A DNA stretch of 64,000 bases from CAMLDH01 sp966250375 (GCA_966250375.1 CBINHE010000005.1:1-64000); one strand, 5' to 3'; counted from the stretch's first letter, positions 18,501 to 27,000 are shown. Numbers and translations are program-made. The notes: generated by a model not told the origin, from the sequence alone.

Positions 18501-19461
18501 CTTTAAAGACGCGCTCTTGCTCTTGTGCCGACAGCCGTGCAAACAACGGCAAAATTTCGACATGCGGCGGATGATGCTTGCGCAACGCTTCGGCGGCGTC
18601 GCGGATTTCCCGTTCGCCGGGTAAAAACACGAGTACGTCGCCGGAACCGATGCGCGCCAATTCATCGACCGCATCAATCACGGCATCCATCAGATCGCGC
18701 TGTTCCTTGCCTTTTTGTGCCGACGTTTGGGCGGCTTTTACGTCGCTCTTGTCGAATGCTTCGACCGGCCGATAGCGGATTTCGACCGGGAACAAGCGTC
18801 CCGATACTTCAATTACCGGCGCCGGCTTGTCGGCGCTGCCGAAATGCCGTGCAAAGCGATCTGCATCAATCGTCGCCGACGTGATAATGATTTTCAGGTC
18901 CGGGCGTCTGGGCAACAATTGCTTCAGGTAGCCCAACAGGAAATCGATGTTCAGGCTGCGCTCGTGTGCTTCATCGATGATGATCGTGTCGTATTGCTTC
19001 AATAACTGGTCGGTCTGTGTTTCGGCCAGCAAAATGCCATCCGTCATCAATTTGACCGACGCGCCTTTCGACAAGGTATCGGTGAAACGGACTTTGAAAC
19101 CGACGTGTTCGCCCAAGGGGGAGCCCAATTCCTGCGCGATGCGCTTGGCGGTCGATGACGCAGCAATGCGGCGCGGCTGCGTGTGACCGATCAAACCAGC
19201 TTGGCCACGCCCCAGTTCCAGGCAAATCTTCGGAAGCTGCGTCGTCTTGCCGGAACCGGTTTCGCCACACACGATAATGACCTGGTTGGCCTGCAAGGCA
19301 TCGGCAATTTCGCGCCGCTTGCCGGAAACAGGCAGCTCTTCCGGATACAGAATGGGTGGCAAAGGGTTGCGGATAGGCGTGGCCTGCGGCGGCGTAGCGA
19401 GACGCTCCACCGGTTTGCGGACGCCTGGCGTTGTTTTTTGGGAAGGTTCGGGTGCGGACAT
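15526..19461 (-). CDS. hrpA: ATP-dependent RNA helicase HrpA
   Basis: A 1311-residue DEAH-box RNA helicase. The core has Walker A GETGSGKTTQ at 66-75, DEAH in IIIDEAHERSLN, SAT in IIITSATID, and the helicase-C motifs TNVAETSLTVPGIRYVVD and QRAGRCGR. The HA2/OB-fold region and the long HrpA-specific C-terminal extension (ending LRTPMPVSVKRLQKVWESM) follow. Length fits HrpA rather than the shorter HrpB. In E. coli HrpA acts on mRNA processing and rescues collided ribosomes. The frame extends 31 codons further upstream, but that part would overlap the divergent argA promoter, so MSAPEPSQK is taken as the start. argA is transcribed away from it with only about 75 bases between starts. Confidence 0.93.
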   Translation of the reverse strand: MSAPEPSQKTTPGVRKPVERLATPPQATPIRNPLPPILYPEELPVSGKRREIADALQANQVIIVCGETGSGKTTQLPKICLELGRGQAGLIGHTQPRRIAASSTAKRIAQELGSPLGEHVGFKVRFTDTLSKGASVKLMTDGILLAETQTDQLLKQYDTIIIDEAHERSLNIDFLLGYLKQLLPRRPDLKIIITSATIDADRFARHFGSADKPAPVIEVSGRLFPVEIRYRPVEAFDKSDVKAAQTSAQKGKEQRDLMDAVIDAVDELARIGSGDVLVFLPGEREIRDAAEALRKHHPPHVEILPLFARLSAQEQERVFKVSNARRIVLATNVAETSLTVPGIRYVVDAGLARVKRYSYRNKVEQLQIEPVAQSAANQRAGRCGRVAAGVCIRLYDEQDYALRPKFTEPEILRSSLAAVILRMKSLHLADVETFPFIEPPLGRAIADGYQLLQELGAVDDNNQLTPIGRQLAKLPLDPRVGRMILAARDNACLTEVLIIAGALSVQDPRDRPMDAQGAADNAHKKFADEKSEFQSYLKIWKWFEDEIAHKKSNRQLMDHCRANFLSQLRLREWRDVHSQLLTIVREQGWRLNEAPATNEQLHTALLVGLLGNVGFKSEEEPHYLGARGIKFHIWPGSHLVKKAGKWIMAAELVDTTRLYARCIAQIQPEWLERIGGHLLKKSYGEPRWEKRTAQVSAYERATLHGLVVYSQRRINYGLINPKEAREIFIRDALVGGDFDTRAPFFAYNQKLIREIENLEHKSRRLDVLVDEELIAAFYDKMIPADICNGISFEKWHKDATTKNPKLLYLNRDDLMRHEAAGVTTDLFPKQMMVAGVAMLLSYHFEPGAPRDGVTLTVPLYALNQVSADRCEWLVPGMLKEKVHLLLKSLPQKLRRHCVPLPDYAAGLCDRIHEHNAFGKGNLLDAVIADIRDQTGIATKTTDFKLETLPAHHFMNFKVIDEHGRQLDMGRNLASLQAEFGGQARESFQKLAENTSMVSSEVASAESRLSGQGRQPAASGTPGKTASAAQHENLTAWTFGELPELLEIQQGKQTLIGFPALVDKTTHCNLEVFDDPAEAARIHRNGMRRLIALQLKEQLKYLEKNIPGLQQMGMQFMALGSQEELRDQLIQAGLDRACLQEPLPKNAAEFDARKDEGKSRLGLLVNEIARLAAQIIAEYYTLPKKLQGIKAHAQAAADIQSQLQALIGKRFIVENDYGQLTHFPRYLKAINVRLEKLRADPARDTRLMAEWAQVATPWQRALKDRQKSIDPKMTEFRWLLEELRVSLFAQELRTPMPVSVKRLQKVWESMQR

Positions 19462-19536
19462 GGCGGGTCGAATTATACCGAGCGCGGGCACAAATTGCGC
19501 TTTTGGCTGCGTCCGCGCTCGGTATACAATGCCGTC

Positions 19537-20847
19537 ATGGAAAATCCCATTCAATTCGTCCAGTGGCTACGTTCGGTAGCGCCTTACATTCACGCATTCC
19601 GGGGCAAAACCTTTGTGGTGGCCTTTCCCGGTGAGCTGGTAATGAGCGGCGCGCTGCCGGTTTTGGCGCAAGACTTGTCGCTGTTGCACGCGCTCGGCAT
19701 CAAGGTTGTCATCGTGCACGGCTCGCGACCGCAGGTCGAGGAGCAGCTTGCGTTGCGCAATGTGGAGGCACGTTTTCACAACGGTCTGCGCATCACCGAT
19801 GCGGCGGCGATGGAATGTGCGAAAGAGGCAGCAGGCGAACTGCGCCTCGATATCGAAGCGGCATTCAGCCAAGGCTTGCCGAATACGCCGATGGCGCATG
19901 CGGCGATTCGCATCATTTCCGGCAATTTCGTGACGGCGCGCCCGATCGGCGTGATCAACGGCATCGATCTGGAATTCACCGGCATCACCCGCAAGATTGC
20001 GTATGAAACCATTCATCCTATCCTCGCCGCAGGCGCGCTGGTGCTGTTGTCCCCGCTGGGTTTTTCCCCGACCGGCGAAGCATTCAATTTGGCAATGGAA
20101 GATGTGGCGGTCGCTGCTGCGACAGCCCTGCGTGCGGACAAACTCATTTTCATCAGCGAAACGCCGATGATGGCCGATACCAACGGTAATGAATTGCGCG
20201 AACTGACATCGGCACAAGCCGATGCGCTGCTGAAAGCGGGCCATTTACCGAGCGACTCCGCGTATTATCTGCAGAACTGCGTGAAGGCATCGCGCAACGG
20301 CGTACCGCGCGTGCATATCGTGCCGTTTGCGGTGGATGGGTCGGCCTTGCTGGAAATCTTCACGCACGACGGTGTAGGTACCATGGTCAGCGGCGAAAAC
20401 CTGGAAACCCTGCGCGAGGCGACCATTGAAGACGTCGGCGGCATCCTCAAATTGATCGAACCGCTGGAGGCCGACGGCACGCTGGTCAAGCGCGGCCGCG
20501 AGTTGATCGAACGTGAAATCGATTACTTCTCGGTCATCGAACATGATGGCGTGATTTTCGGCTGTGCGGCACTCTACCCGTTCCCTGCAGAAAAAATGGC
20601 GGAAATGGCGTGCCTCACTGTCAATCCTGAAGTGCAGGCGCAAGGCGATGGCGAACGTATCCTGAAACACATGGAAAACCGCGCACGCGCCGCCGGCTTC
20701 ACTCGGCTTTTTGTGTTGACCACACGTACTGCGCATTGGTTCTTGAAGCGCGGCTTCGTGCCGGCAACCATAGAAGACCTGCCGAAGGACCGCCAGCACA
20801 TGTATAACTGGCAGCGCAAGTCGCTGGTATTGATCAAGAATTTATAA
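19537..20847 (+). CDS. argA: amino-acid N-acetyltransferase (N-acetylglutamate synthase)
   Basis: A protein of 436 residues. It has an N-terminal amino-acid-kinase-like domain (residues about 22-290, with HGSRPQVEEQL near 71 and the allosteric-type NGIDLEFTG) and a C-terminal GNAT domain (about 295-436, with EMACLTVNPEVQAQGDGERIL as the acetyl-CoA loop). It catalyses the first step of arginine synthesis, acetyl-CoA plus glutamate to N-acetylglutamate, and classical ArgA is inhibited by arginine through the kinase-like domain. The frame is open much further upstream into hrpA, but MENPIQFVQWLR is the family start. No ARG-box could be fixed by eye. yggX follows after 55 bases. Confidence 0.95.
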   Translation: MENPIQFVQWLRSVAPYIHAFRGKTFVVAFPGELVMSGALPVLAQDLSLLHALGIKVVIVHGSRPQVEEQLALRNVEARFHNGLRITDAAAMECAKEAAGELRLDIEAAFSQGLPNTPMAHAAIRIISGNFVTARPIGVINGIDLEFTGITRKIAYETIHPILAAGALVLLSPLGFSPTGEAFNLAMEDVAVAAATALRADKLIFISETPMMADTNGNELRELTSAQADALLKAGHLPSDSAYYLQNCVKASRNGVPRVHIVPFAVDGSALLEIFTHDGVGTMVSGENLETLREATIEDVGGILKLIEPLEADGTLVKRGRELIEREIDYFSVIEHDGVIFGCAALYPFPAEKMAEMACLTVNPEVQAQGDGERILKHMENRARAAGFTRLFVLTTRTAHWFLKRGFVPATIEDLPKDRQHMYNWQRKSLVLIKNL

Positions 20848-20902
20848 GCTTTTATTTGCTACACGCTCACCAACATCAGCAAACATACTTTGGAGAATGA
20901 AC

Positions 20903-21175
20903 ATGGCCCGCACGGTCCACTGCATCAAATTGAACAAGGAAGCCGAAGGACTGGATTTCGCGCCGTATCCCGGCGAACTCGGCAAGAGAATTTATGAAAG
21001 CGTGTCGAAAGAAGCGTGGGCCGCATGGCTCAAGCATCAGACCATGCTGGTCAATGAGAACCGCCTGAATCTGGCCGATGCGCGCGCCCGCAAATATCTG
21101 GCGACGCAGATGGAGAAGCATTTCTTTGGCGAGGGCGCGGATGCAGCCTCGGGGTATGTGCCGCCGACGGAATGA
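20903..21175 (+). CDS. yggX: Fe(2+)-trafficking / oxidative damage protection protein
   Basis: A 90-residue YggX family protein: MARTVHCIKL with the single family cysteine Cys7, LDFAPYPGELGKRIYE, SKEAWAAWLKHQTMLVNENRL, and a conserved C-terminal EKHFFG. The family helps protect Fe-S clusters and is linked to iron trafficking in the cytoplasm. Of two in-frame ATGs six bases apart, the second (20903) has the better spacing, seven bases, from the GGAG at 20892. It follows argA and is closed by a strong terminator. Confidence 0.95.
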   Translation: MARTVHCIKLNKEAEGLDFAPYPGELGKRIYESVSKEAWAAWLKHQTMLVNENRLNLADARARKYLATQMEKHFFGEGADAASGYVPPTE

Positions 21176-21192
21176 CATGCCGCGCAGTGAAT

Positions 21193-21229
21193 AAAAAGCC
21201 CGCCAGATTGCTCTGGCGGGCTTTTTTTT
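21193..21229 (+). terminator. rho-independent terminator after yggX
   Basis: The stem aagcccgccag / ctggcgggctt with a six-base loop is followed by a run of seven or eight T. It starts about 18 bases after the yggX stop. Confidence 0.92.
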
Positions 21230-21235
21230 AGCATC

Positions 21236-21337
21236 TAGAGCGGATTGCAAATCACTGTAGGGTGCGCACCGGTACCATCGCAAGAGCACCGGTGCGCGGG
21301 GCGCACCCTACCTTACATCGGAGCGCAAACCGCTCTA
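21236..21337. repeat. 102-bp inverted-repeat element
   Basis: Its ends read agagcgg and ccgctct, and further in gtagggtgcgcaccggt pairs with accggtgcgc plus gcgcaccctac. It would fold into one long hairpin. One of its ends occurs alone at 5684-5710. No gene lies in it; it fills the gap between the yggX terminator and the end of rpiA. Confidence 0.75.
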
Positions 21338-21356
21338 TGACATCAATTCGCGCTAT

Positions 21357-22028
21357 TCAGAATGAAAGCATCTTCACACCATCGACTGTCCCCAACAACC
21401 CGACGTCTGCACCGCGTTGCGCGAACAAACCGACGGTGACGACACCGACGATGTTATTGATTTGCGCTTCCATCTCGCGCGGATTCGCAATCTGCAGGTC
21501 CAGCACATCGATGATCACGCAGCCGTTATCGGTGATTACCGGTTTTCCCTCTTTCGTGCGCAGGCGCGGCTCGCCGCCCAATGCCGCCAGTTTGCGCGCA
21601 ACGACCGCCTGCGCCATCGGTATCACCTCGACCGGCAGCGGAAATTTACCCAATACCTCGACCAGCTTGGAACCATCGGCGATGCACACGAATTTATCGG
21701 CCACCGAGGCGACGATTTTCTCGCGCGTCAGCGCGGCGCCCCCCCCTTTGATCATCGCGCCTTGCGGTGTGATTTCATCGGCGCCGTCGATATAGACCGG
21801 CATTGAATCGACGTCGTTGAGATCGAACACCGCGATGCCATGCGATTTCAGTCGCGCTGCGGTCGCTTCGGACGATGCCACCGCCCCTTTGATCTTGTGC
21901 TTGATCTTGCCGAGTTCATCGATGAAAAAATTGGCGGTGGAGCCGGTGCCGACACCGACAATTTCGCCTTCCACGACATAGTCAATGGCGGCGCGGGCAA
22001 CAGCTTGTTTGAGTTCGTCTTGGGTCAT
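21357..22028 (-). CDS. rpiA: ribose-5-phosphate isomerase A
   Basis: A 223-residue RpiA interconverting ribose-5-phosphate and ribulose-5-phosphate in the pentose phosphate pathway. Family motifs are GVGTGSTANFFIDEL near residue 26, SSEATAARLKSHGI, the IDGADEI segment with its catalytic aspartates near 80-84, KGGGAALTREKIVA with the catalytic base region, and GVVTVGLFAQRGADVG near the end. Length is standard. It is monocistronic and convergent with yggX, and fits the pentose phosphate enzymes encoded at 32-37 kb. Confidence 0.96.
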   Translation of the reverse strand: MTQDELKQAVARAAIDYVVEGEIVGVGTGSTANFFIDELGKIKHKIKGAVASSEATAARLKSHGIAVFDLNDVDSMPVYIDGADEITPQGAMIKGGGAALTREKIVASVADKFVCIADGSKLVEVLGKFPLPVEVIPMAQAVVARKLAALGGEPRLRTKEGKPVITDNGCVIIDVLDLQIANPREMEAQINNIVGVVTVGLFAQRGADVGLLGTVDGVKMLSF

Positions 22029-22225
22029 GGCAGAAACAGAGTGAAAAGAATCCGTCTATTTTAGCGGAGCGCTGCTGTTGACAGGTGTTTTCTCAATGTT
22101 GAGTGACTGCCGGGCTTCTTGAATTCGTGATAAGTATTATAATTTTTGCACTATCGCGCGCCCACGCGATTCTCTTTAGCAATATCCCCAAGTTAAAGCC
22201 GTAATGTCCCAACCAAGGATCACAA

Positions 22226-23446
22226 TTGGCCACGCCAGACCTTTCAAAACTGAAAATCGAGCGCAACACGAGCGCGCCTGCCGGCAGTCCCCGCAAAACG
22301 CGCCGACGCTGGCTCAAAATCGGTGCAGCCGTACTCATTCTTGGCGCAGTCGGGTTCGCAGTGGCGAATCGCTTTGGCAGCGCGCCGACTGTCGAAACCG
22401 TGACGGTTGCCATGGCGTATCCTTCGCAGAATTACACGCTGTTGAATGCAACCGGCTATGTTGTGGCACAACGCAAGGCAGCGGTGTCGTCGAAGGCAAC
22501 CGGCAAGCTCGAATGGCTGGGCGTACTGGAAGGCAGCCGCGTCAAGAAAGACGAACTGATCGCGCGCTTGGAAAACAAGGATGTGAGCGCGTCGCTCAGC
22601 CAGGCGGCAGCCAATGTCGGCGTAGCGCAAGCCAATCTTGAGCAAGGCATGGCGGAACTGCGCGATGCCGAGAATGCGTTCAGGCGTTCGCAGGATTTGC
22701 TGGCCCAAAAATTTATCTCGAACTCGGCCCATGACGCAACGCTGGCGCGCTACAACAAGGCCAAAGCAGCCATCAGCGGCTATCGGGCAGCGATTGCGGC
22801 GGCGCAGGCCAACCGGCAAGTGGCGCAGGTTGCCCTCGATCAGACGCTGATACGCGCGCCGTTCGATGGCGTGATTCTGACCAAGAACGCCAATGTCGGC
22901 GATAACATCACGCCCTTCTCGTCGGCCACCGACAGCAAGGGTGCGGTCGTCACCATCGCCGACATGGAGACGCTGGAAGTGGAGGCCGATGTGGCCGAAT
23001 CCAATCTAGCGAAAATCAAGATCGATCAACCGAGCGAGATACAACTGGAAGCGTTTCCCGACCTGCGACTGGCGGGCGTGGTGTCGCGCATGGTGCCGAC
23101 CGTTGACCGCGCCAAGGCGACATTGCTGGTCAAGGTGCGCTTTATCGAGCGCGATCCACGCGTGCTACCCGACATGAGCGCGAAAGTCGCGTTCCTTTCC
23201 CGTGCGGTACCGCCAAACGAGAGAAAGCCGGTGACCGCCGTGCAACCCGCTGCCATTACGGAGCGCGACGGCAGGAAAGTGGTCTTTATGGTGCAAGATG
23301 ACAAGGTCCGACAAATTCCGGTGAGCGTCGGTAAAAAGATTGGCGAACTGCTGGAAGTGCAAGGCATCAAAGCGGGTGACAAAGTCGTGCTCAAGCCTGG
23401 CGACAAGTTGCAAGACGGCGGCGCGGTCTCATTGGCGAAGAAGTAA
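22226..23446 (+). CDS. periplasmic adaptor (membrane fusion protein) of a MacAB-like exporter
   Basis: A protein of 406 residues. One N-terminal membrane anchor (about 29-50, RRWLKIGAAVLILGAVGFAV) is followed by the HlyD/MacA-type layout: a lipoyl half-motif around TGYVVAQRKAAVSSKATGKL, a coiled-coil hairpin about 105-205, the second lipoyl half APFDGVILTKNANVGDNI, and beta-barrel and membrane-proximal domains. The start codon is TTG with an AAGGA six bases before it. The ABC ATPase gene starts 4 bases after its stop, so it is the first gene of a four-gene export operon. It should link the inner-membrane ABC transporter to an outer-membrane channel. Cargo is unknown. Confidence 0.88.
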   Translation: MATPDLSKLKIERNTSAPAGSPRKTRRRWLKIGAAVLILGAVGFAVANRFGSAPTVETVTVAMAYPSQNYTLLNATGYVVAQRKAAVSSKATGKLEWLGVLEGSRVKKDELIARLENKDVSASLSQAAANVGVAQANLEQGMAELRDAENAFRRSQDLLAQKFISNSAHDATLARYNKAKAAISGYRAAIAAAQANRQVAQVALDQTLIRAPFDGVILTKNANVGDNITPFSSATDSKGAVVTIADMETLEVEADVAESNLAKIKIDQPSEIQLEAFPDLRLAGVVSRMVPTVDRAKATLLVKVRFIERDPRVLPDMSAKVAFLSRAVPPNERKPVTAVQPAAITERDGRKVVFMVQDDKVRQIPVSVGKKIGELLEVQGIKAGDKVVLKPGDKLQDGGAVSLAKK

Positions 23447-23449
23447 TCA

Positions 23450-24133
23450 ATGGAAGCGCTCGTCGACATTCAACACTTGGTGAAATCCTACCGCCGCGGC
23501 GATCAGATCGTGCCGGTATTGACCGATATCACGCTCAACATTGCCGCCGGCGACTTCACCGCATTGATGGGTCCATCCGGCTCCGGCAAAAGCACCCTGC
23601 TCAACCTGATCGCCGGGATCGACAAGCCGGACCAAGGGATCTTGCGCGTGGCCGGACTCGATATCACACAGCTTTCCGAAGCGGAACTGGCGGATTGGCG
23701 CGCCGCGAATGTCGGCTTCATTTTCCAGTTCTACAACCTGATGCCGGTACTCACCGCATTTGAAAATGTGGAATTGCCGCTGTTATTGACCAGTCTGTCG
23801 CGCAAAGAGCGGCGCGAGCGCGCCGAAATGACATTGGCCATGGTCAATCTCACCGACCGCATGGATCATTATCCCTCCGAGCTATCCGGCGGACAGCAGC
23901 AGCGGGTCGCGATTGCGCGTGCGATCGTCACCGACCCGACGATCATTGTTGCCGATGAGCCTACTGGCGACCTGGATCGCAAATCCGCAACCGAAGTTCT
24001 CGATCTGTTGAATCAATTGAATAAGGAACTCGGAAAAACTATCGTCATGGTCACGCACGATGGACATGCGGCGGCACGAGCGAAATCCATCATTCATCTT
24101 GAAAAGGGTGAATTGGTCGACGCGGCAGCATAA
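23450..24133 (+). CDS. ABC transporter ATP-binding protein (MacB/LolD group)
   Basis: A 227-residue ATPase with Walker A GPSGSGKST (about 42-50), Q-loop in FIFQFYNLMPVLTAFENVELPL, signature LSGGQQQR, Walker B IIVADEPTGDLD and a switch His in VMVTHD. The wording MPVLTAFENVELPLLL and ADEPTGDLDRKSATEV is typical of the LolD/MacB subfamily, which powers mechanotransmission permeases. It works with the two separate FtsX-like permeases downstream. A repeat element of about 80 bp lies in the 320-base gap before the first permease. Confidence 0.93.
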   Translation: MEALVDIQHLVKSYRRGDQIVPVLTDITLNIAAGDFTALMGPSGSGKSTLLNLIAGIDKPDQGILRVAGLDITQLSEAELADWRAANVGFIFQFYNLMPVLTAFENVELPLLLTSLSRKERRERAEMTLAMVNLTDRMDHYPSELSGGQQQRVAIARAIVTDPTIIVADEPTGDLDRKSATEVLDLLNQLNKELGKTIVMVTHDGHAAARAKSIIHLEKGELVDAAA

Positions 24134-24250
24134 TCCTAGATTCGGCAGTTGACCGCTTACTTTTGTCTGGAAGGTCGCATGAGCATTAACTTTCTTTCGC
24201 TCGATAGCGTTCACCAATTGGGTGAAAGCGCTATAGGCGCGATTGCACCC

Positions 24251-24331
24251 TTGCAGGGCGCATGTTCGCTTGCAAGCGAACATCGTTTCGCAGGCGTGGC
24301 GCATGCGCCACGAAACCCCTGCTTCACCTTT
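24251..24331. repeat. variable-palindrome repeat, copy 1
   Basis: Two perfect palindromes sit in conserved flanks: 24262-24283 (ATGTTCGCTTG and its complement) and 24295-24312 (CGTGGCGCATGCGCCACG), bounded by gcaggg and ccctgc. Other copies near 37403, 37701, 46278 and 52724 keep the flanks and the TTGCAA centre but have different arm sequences. It is inserted inside the exporter operon between ATPase and permease genes and contains no gene. Its hairpins could affect readthrough. Confidence 0.8.
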
Positions 24332-24453
24332 TCCGGCTCTCTGGCGTCGTTGCTCCTCGTAGCAGGGGACGGCCATGCGTCCTCGTCGCGCCTAGCCAGA
24401 GAGCCGGAAAAATGCACACTCGCACCTGTCCAACTGCCGAATCCAGGATAACG

Positions 24454-25611
24454 ATGCACGCGCTCAAGCTCATCATCAAGAATGCGTTGCGCCACAAGCT
24501 GCGTACCACGCTGACCGTCTTGGGGCTGGTGGTGGCAACACTCTCGTTCGGCCTGCTGCAAACCGTGGTCGATGCCTGGTATGCAGGGGCGGAAGCGGCA
24601 TCGAATACGCGACTGATTACGCGCAACTCCATCTCCCTGGTATTTACCTTGCCGCTATCGTACGAAAGTAAAATTCGCGGTGTCGAAGGCGTCAACGGCG
24701 TGGCGTATGCAAACTGGTTTGGCGGCATTTATCAGGAGCCGAAGAATTTCTTTCCGCAGTTTGCCATTTCCGGCCGCAGCTATCTTGACCTGTATCCGGA
24801 ATTCGTTTTGAGCGACGAACAGCGCACCGCATTTTTACGGGACCGCAAGGGCTGTGTAGTCGGCCGCAAGCTCGCTACCCAATACGGATTCAAACTGGGC
24901 GACGTGATCCCGATCAAAGGCACGATTTTTCCGGGGCAATGGGAATTTGTGGTGCGCGGCATTTACGAGGGAAAACAAGCCACTACCGACACCTCGCAAT
25001 TTTTCTTCCACTGGGATTATCTGAATGAAACACTGTTGAAAACCACCGCACGCCGCGCCAACCAGGTAGGCGTGTATATCGTACAGATCGACAATCCTGA
25101 CAATGCCGCTGCAATTTCACGCGCCATCGATGCACAATTCAAGAACTCGCTGGCGGAAACACTGACGGAAACGGAAAAAGCATTTCAACTCGGTTTCGTG
25201 TCGATGTCCGAAGCGATCATCGTCGCGATCCGCGTAGTGTCGTTTGTCGTGATACTGATCATCATGGCGGTCATGGCCAACACGATGGCGATGAGCGCGC
25301 GTGAACGGCTGTCTGAATATGCAACGCTCAAAGCGCTCGGTTTCGGTCCCGGATTTCTGGCAACACTGATTTTCGGCGAATCGATGTTGATTGCCGCCGT
25401 CGGCGCCGGCATCGGCATCGCGCTGCTATTTCCAGTCGCGAAAGGTTTTAGCGCGCAGTTGGGCACCTTTTTCCCGACATTCGAGATTTCATCGGAAACC
25501 CTCGCCCTGCAAGCCGGCGCAGCGCTCGTGGTCGGCATCATTGCCGCAATCGCCCCGACGGTTCGTTCGGCGCGCGTCAATATCGTCGACGGCTTGCGGA
25601 GTATCGGATGA
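24454..25611 (+). CDS. ABC transporter permease (FtsX/MacB-like), first
   Basis: A protein of 385 residues with the FtsX/MacB permease plan: a first membrane helix right after a basic start (HALKLIIKNALRHKLRTTLT then VLGLVVATLSFGLL), a periplasmic domain of about 210 residues, and three C-terminal helices at about 245-270, 300-325 and 345-370, with the conserved SARERLSEYATLKALGFGP coupling segment. The frame is open 64 codons further upstream, but that part is the palindromic repeat, so MHALKLI is the start. Its stop overlaps the start of the next permease by four bases (ATGA), implying translational coupling. The two permeases probably form a heterodimer. Confidence 0.9.
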   Translation: MHALKLIIKNALRHKLRTTLTVLGLVVATLSFGLLQTVVDAWYAGAEAASNTRLITRNSISLVFTLPLSYESKIRGVEGVNGVAYANWFGGIYQEPKNFFPQFAISGRSYLDLYPEFVLSDEQRTAFLRDRKGCVVGRKLATQYGFKLGDVIPIKGTIFPGQWEFVVRGIYEGKQATTDTSQFFFHWDYLNETLLKTTARRANQVGVYIVQIDNPDNAAAISRAIDAQFKNSLAETLTETEKAFQLGFVSMSEAIIVAIRVVSFVVILIIMAVMANTMAMSARERLSEYATLKALGFGPGFLATLIFGESMLIAAVGAGIGIALLFPVAKGFSAQLGTFFPTFEISSETLALQAGAALVVGIIAAIAPTVRSARVNIVDGLRSIG

Positions 25612-26774
25612 AAATCCCGCTCAACTATATTGCCCGCAACCTGTGGACGCGGCGACTCACTACCGGTTTGACTGCCGCTGGACTGGCGCTGGTCGTGTTT
25701 GTGTTTGCCACCGTCTTGATGCTGGATGAGGGATTGAAGAAGACACTGGTCACGACCGGTGAATACGACAATGTCGTGTTGATCCGCCGTGCATCGGAAA
25801 CCGAAGTGCAAAGCGGCGTCTATCGCGACCAGGCGACCATCGCAGCCAGCCACCCGGCGATTGCCTTGGGTCAGGACGGCCAGCCGCTGGTGTCGAAAGA
25901 GACCGTGGTGCTGATCGCGCTCAACAAGCGCGGCTCCGAAAAACCGGCCAATGTCGTCATCCGCGGCGTGTCGCAATTGGGCCTGACCTTGCGGCCGCAA
26001 GTCAAATTGTCGTCCGGACGCATGTTCCGGCCGGGATCGTCGGAAATCATTGCCGGCAGCGGCATCGCGAAGCGCTTCACCGGCGCCGGCATCGGAGAAG
26101 CCTTGCGCTTCGGGCAACGCGAATGGACAGTCGTGGGCGTATTTGACGCCGGCAATAGCGGCTTCGATTCGGAAATCTGGGGCGATGCCGACCAGTTGAT
26201 GCAAGCGTTTCGGCGCCCGGTATTTTCATCTGTGATTGTGCGCTTGAACGATAGTCGGGAATTCGACGCCTTCAAGAAGGATATCGAAACGGATCAACGG
26301 CTGACGCTGGAAGCCAAGCGCGAGCAAACGTTTTATGCCGATCAGTCCAAGGCACTGTCGACCTTTATCAGCATCCTTGGTTTGACTCTGTCGATCATCT
26401 TTTCAATTGGCGCGATGATCGGCGCGATGATCACGATGTACGCGTCGGTCGCCAACCGCGTGGCGGAAATCGGCACCTTGCGCGCGCTGGGATTCAAGCG
26501 ACGCAATATCCTGGCTGCGTTTTTGGCTGAGGCGCTGCTACTGGCGATGGCAGGCGGCGTGGTCGGACTGTTCTTCGCCTCATTCATGCAATTCCTGTCG
26601 TTCTCGACCGTCAACTTCCAATCGTTTGCCGAACTTGCATTCGGTTTCACGCTGAATCCCGCCATCGTGATCAAGACGCTGCTCTTCGCACTCGTGATGG
26701 GTCTGGTCGGCGGCTTCCTGCCGGCAGTGCGTGCCGCGCGCATGCAAATCATCGATTCATTGCGTGCAGCGTAA
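25608..26774 (+). CDS. ABC transporter permease (FtsX/MacB-like), second
   Basis: A 388-residue partner permease with the same plan as the gene before it: an N-terminal helix (about 18-36, TTGLTAAGLALVVFVFATVL), a periplasmic MacB-type core domain, and three C-terminal helices with the coupling segment VANRVAEIGTLRALGFKRRNIL near 280. It starts inside the previous stop. The operon holds one adaptor, one ATPase and two permeases, like the DevBCA/MacAB class of exporters, with no outer-membrane channel gene, so a housekeeping TolC-like protein would be needed. Confidence 0.9.
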   Translation: MKIPLNYIARNLWTRRLTTGLTAAGLALVVFVFATVLMLDEGLKKTLVTTGEYDNVVLIRRASETEVQSGVYRDQATIAASHPAIALGQDGQPLVSKETVVLIALNKRGSEKPANVVIRGVSQLGLTLRPQVKLSSGRMFRPGSSEIIAGSGIAKRFTGAGIGEALRFGQREWTVVGVFDAGNSGFDSEIWGDADQLMQAFRRPVFSSVIVRLNDSREFDAFKKDIETDQRLTLEAKREQTFYADQSKALSTFISILGLTLSIIFSIGAMIGAMITMYASVANRVAEIGTLRALGFKRRNILAAFLAEALLLAMAGGVVGLFFASFMQFLSFSTVNFQSFAELAFGFTLNPAIVIKTLLFALVMGLVGGFLPAVRAARMQIIDSLRAA

Positions 26775-26796
26775 CGGGGCATGTTTTTGTGCCCAG

Positions 26797-26821
26797 GCGG
26801 ATACTCGCTCGCTACTTTTAA
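26797..26821. repeat. 25-bp direct repeat, left copy
   Basis: gcggatactcgctcgctact followed by tttaa recurs exactly at 29143-29167. The two copies flank the transposase relic and the leucine-rich-repeat gene. Confidence 0.8.
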
Positions 26822-26835
26822 ATTGTGCGTTTACC

Positions 26836-27000
26836 GGAAAGCGCGGCCCACGATATTCCGCCAGATGAGAGAGCTGGTACGCCGAACCGGATTCAACTCG
26901 AGGTAGCGCGGGCAAGATGTAGTTATGGCAGTCATCATCGGCAAAGAAGCAGACTTGACGGTTTGTTGCCACGCTAAATGATGTGAAAAGGCCCACTCGG
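26836..27000 (-). pseudogene. REP-associated tyrosine transposase (RAYT) relic
   Basis: Read in three successive frames on the minus strand, this stretch gives pieces of a RAYT/TnpA_REP protein: HHL then RGN(N)RQVCFFADDDCHNY, jumping to RYLELNPVR, then AEYR..FPVNAQ. An extra base after RGN and a large internal deletion, which removes the HUH and catalytic tyrosine region, make it inactive. RAYTs mobilise palindromic REP sequences, so the relic fits the many palindromic repeats in this window. Confidence 0.7.

Noticed and set aside
24262..24453. 64 extra codons upstream in frame with the first permease
   Set aside because: This part is the palindromic repeat element; the hydrophobic family start is at 24454.
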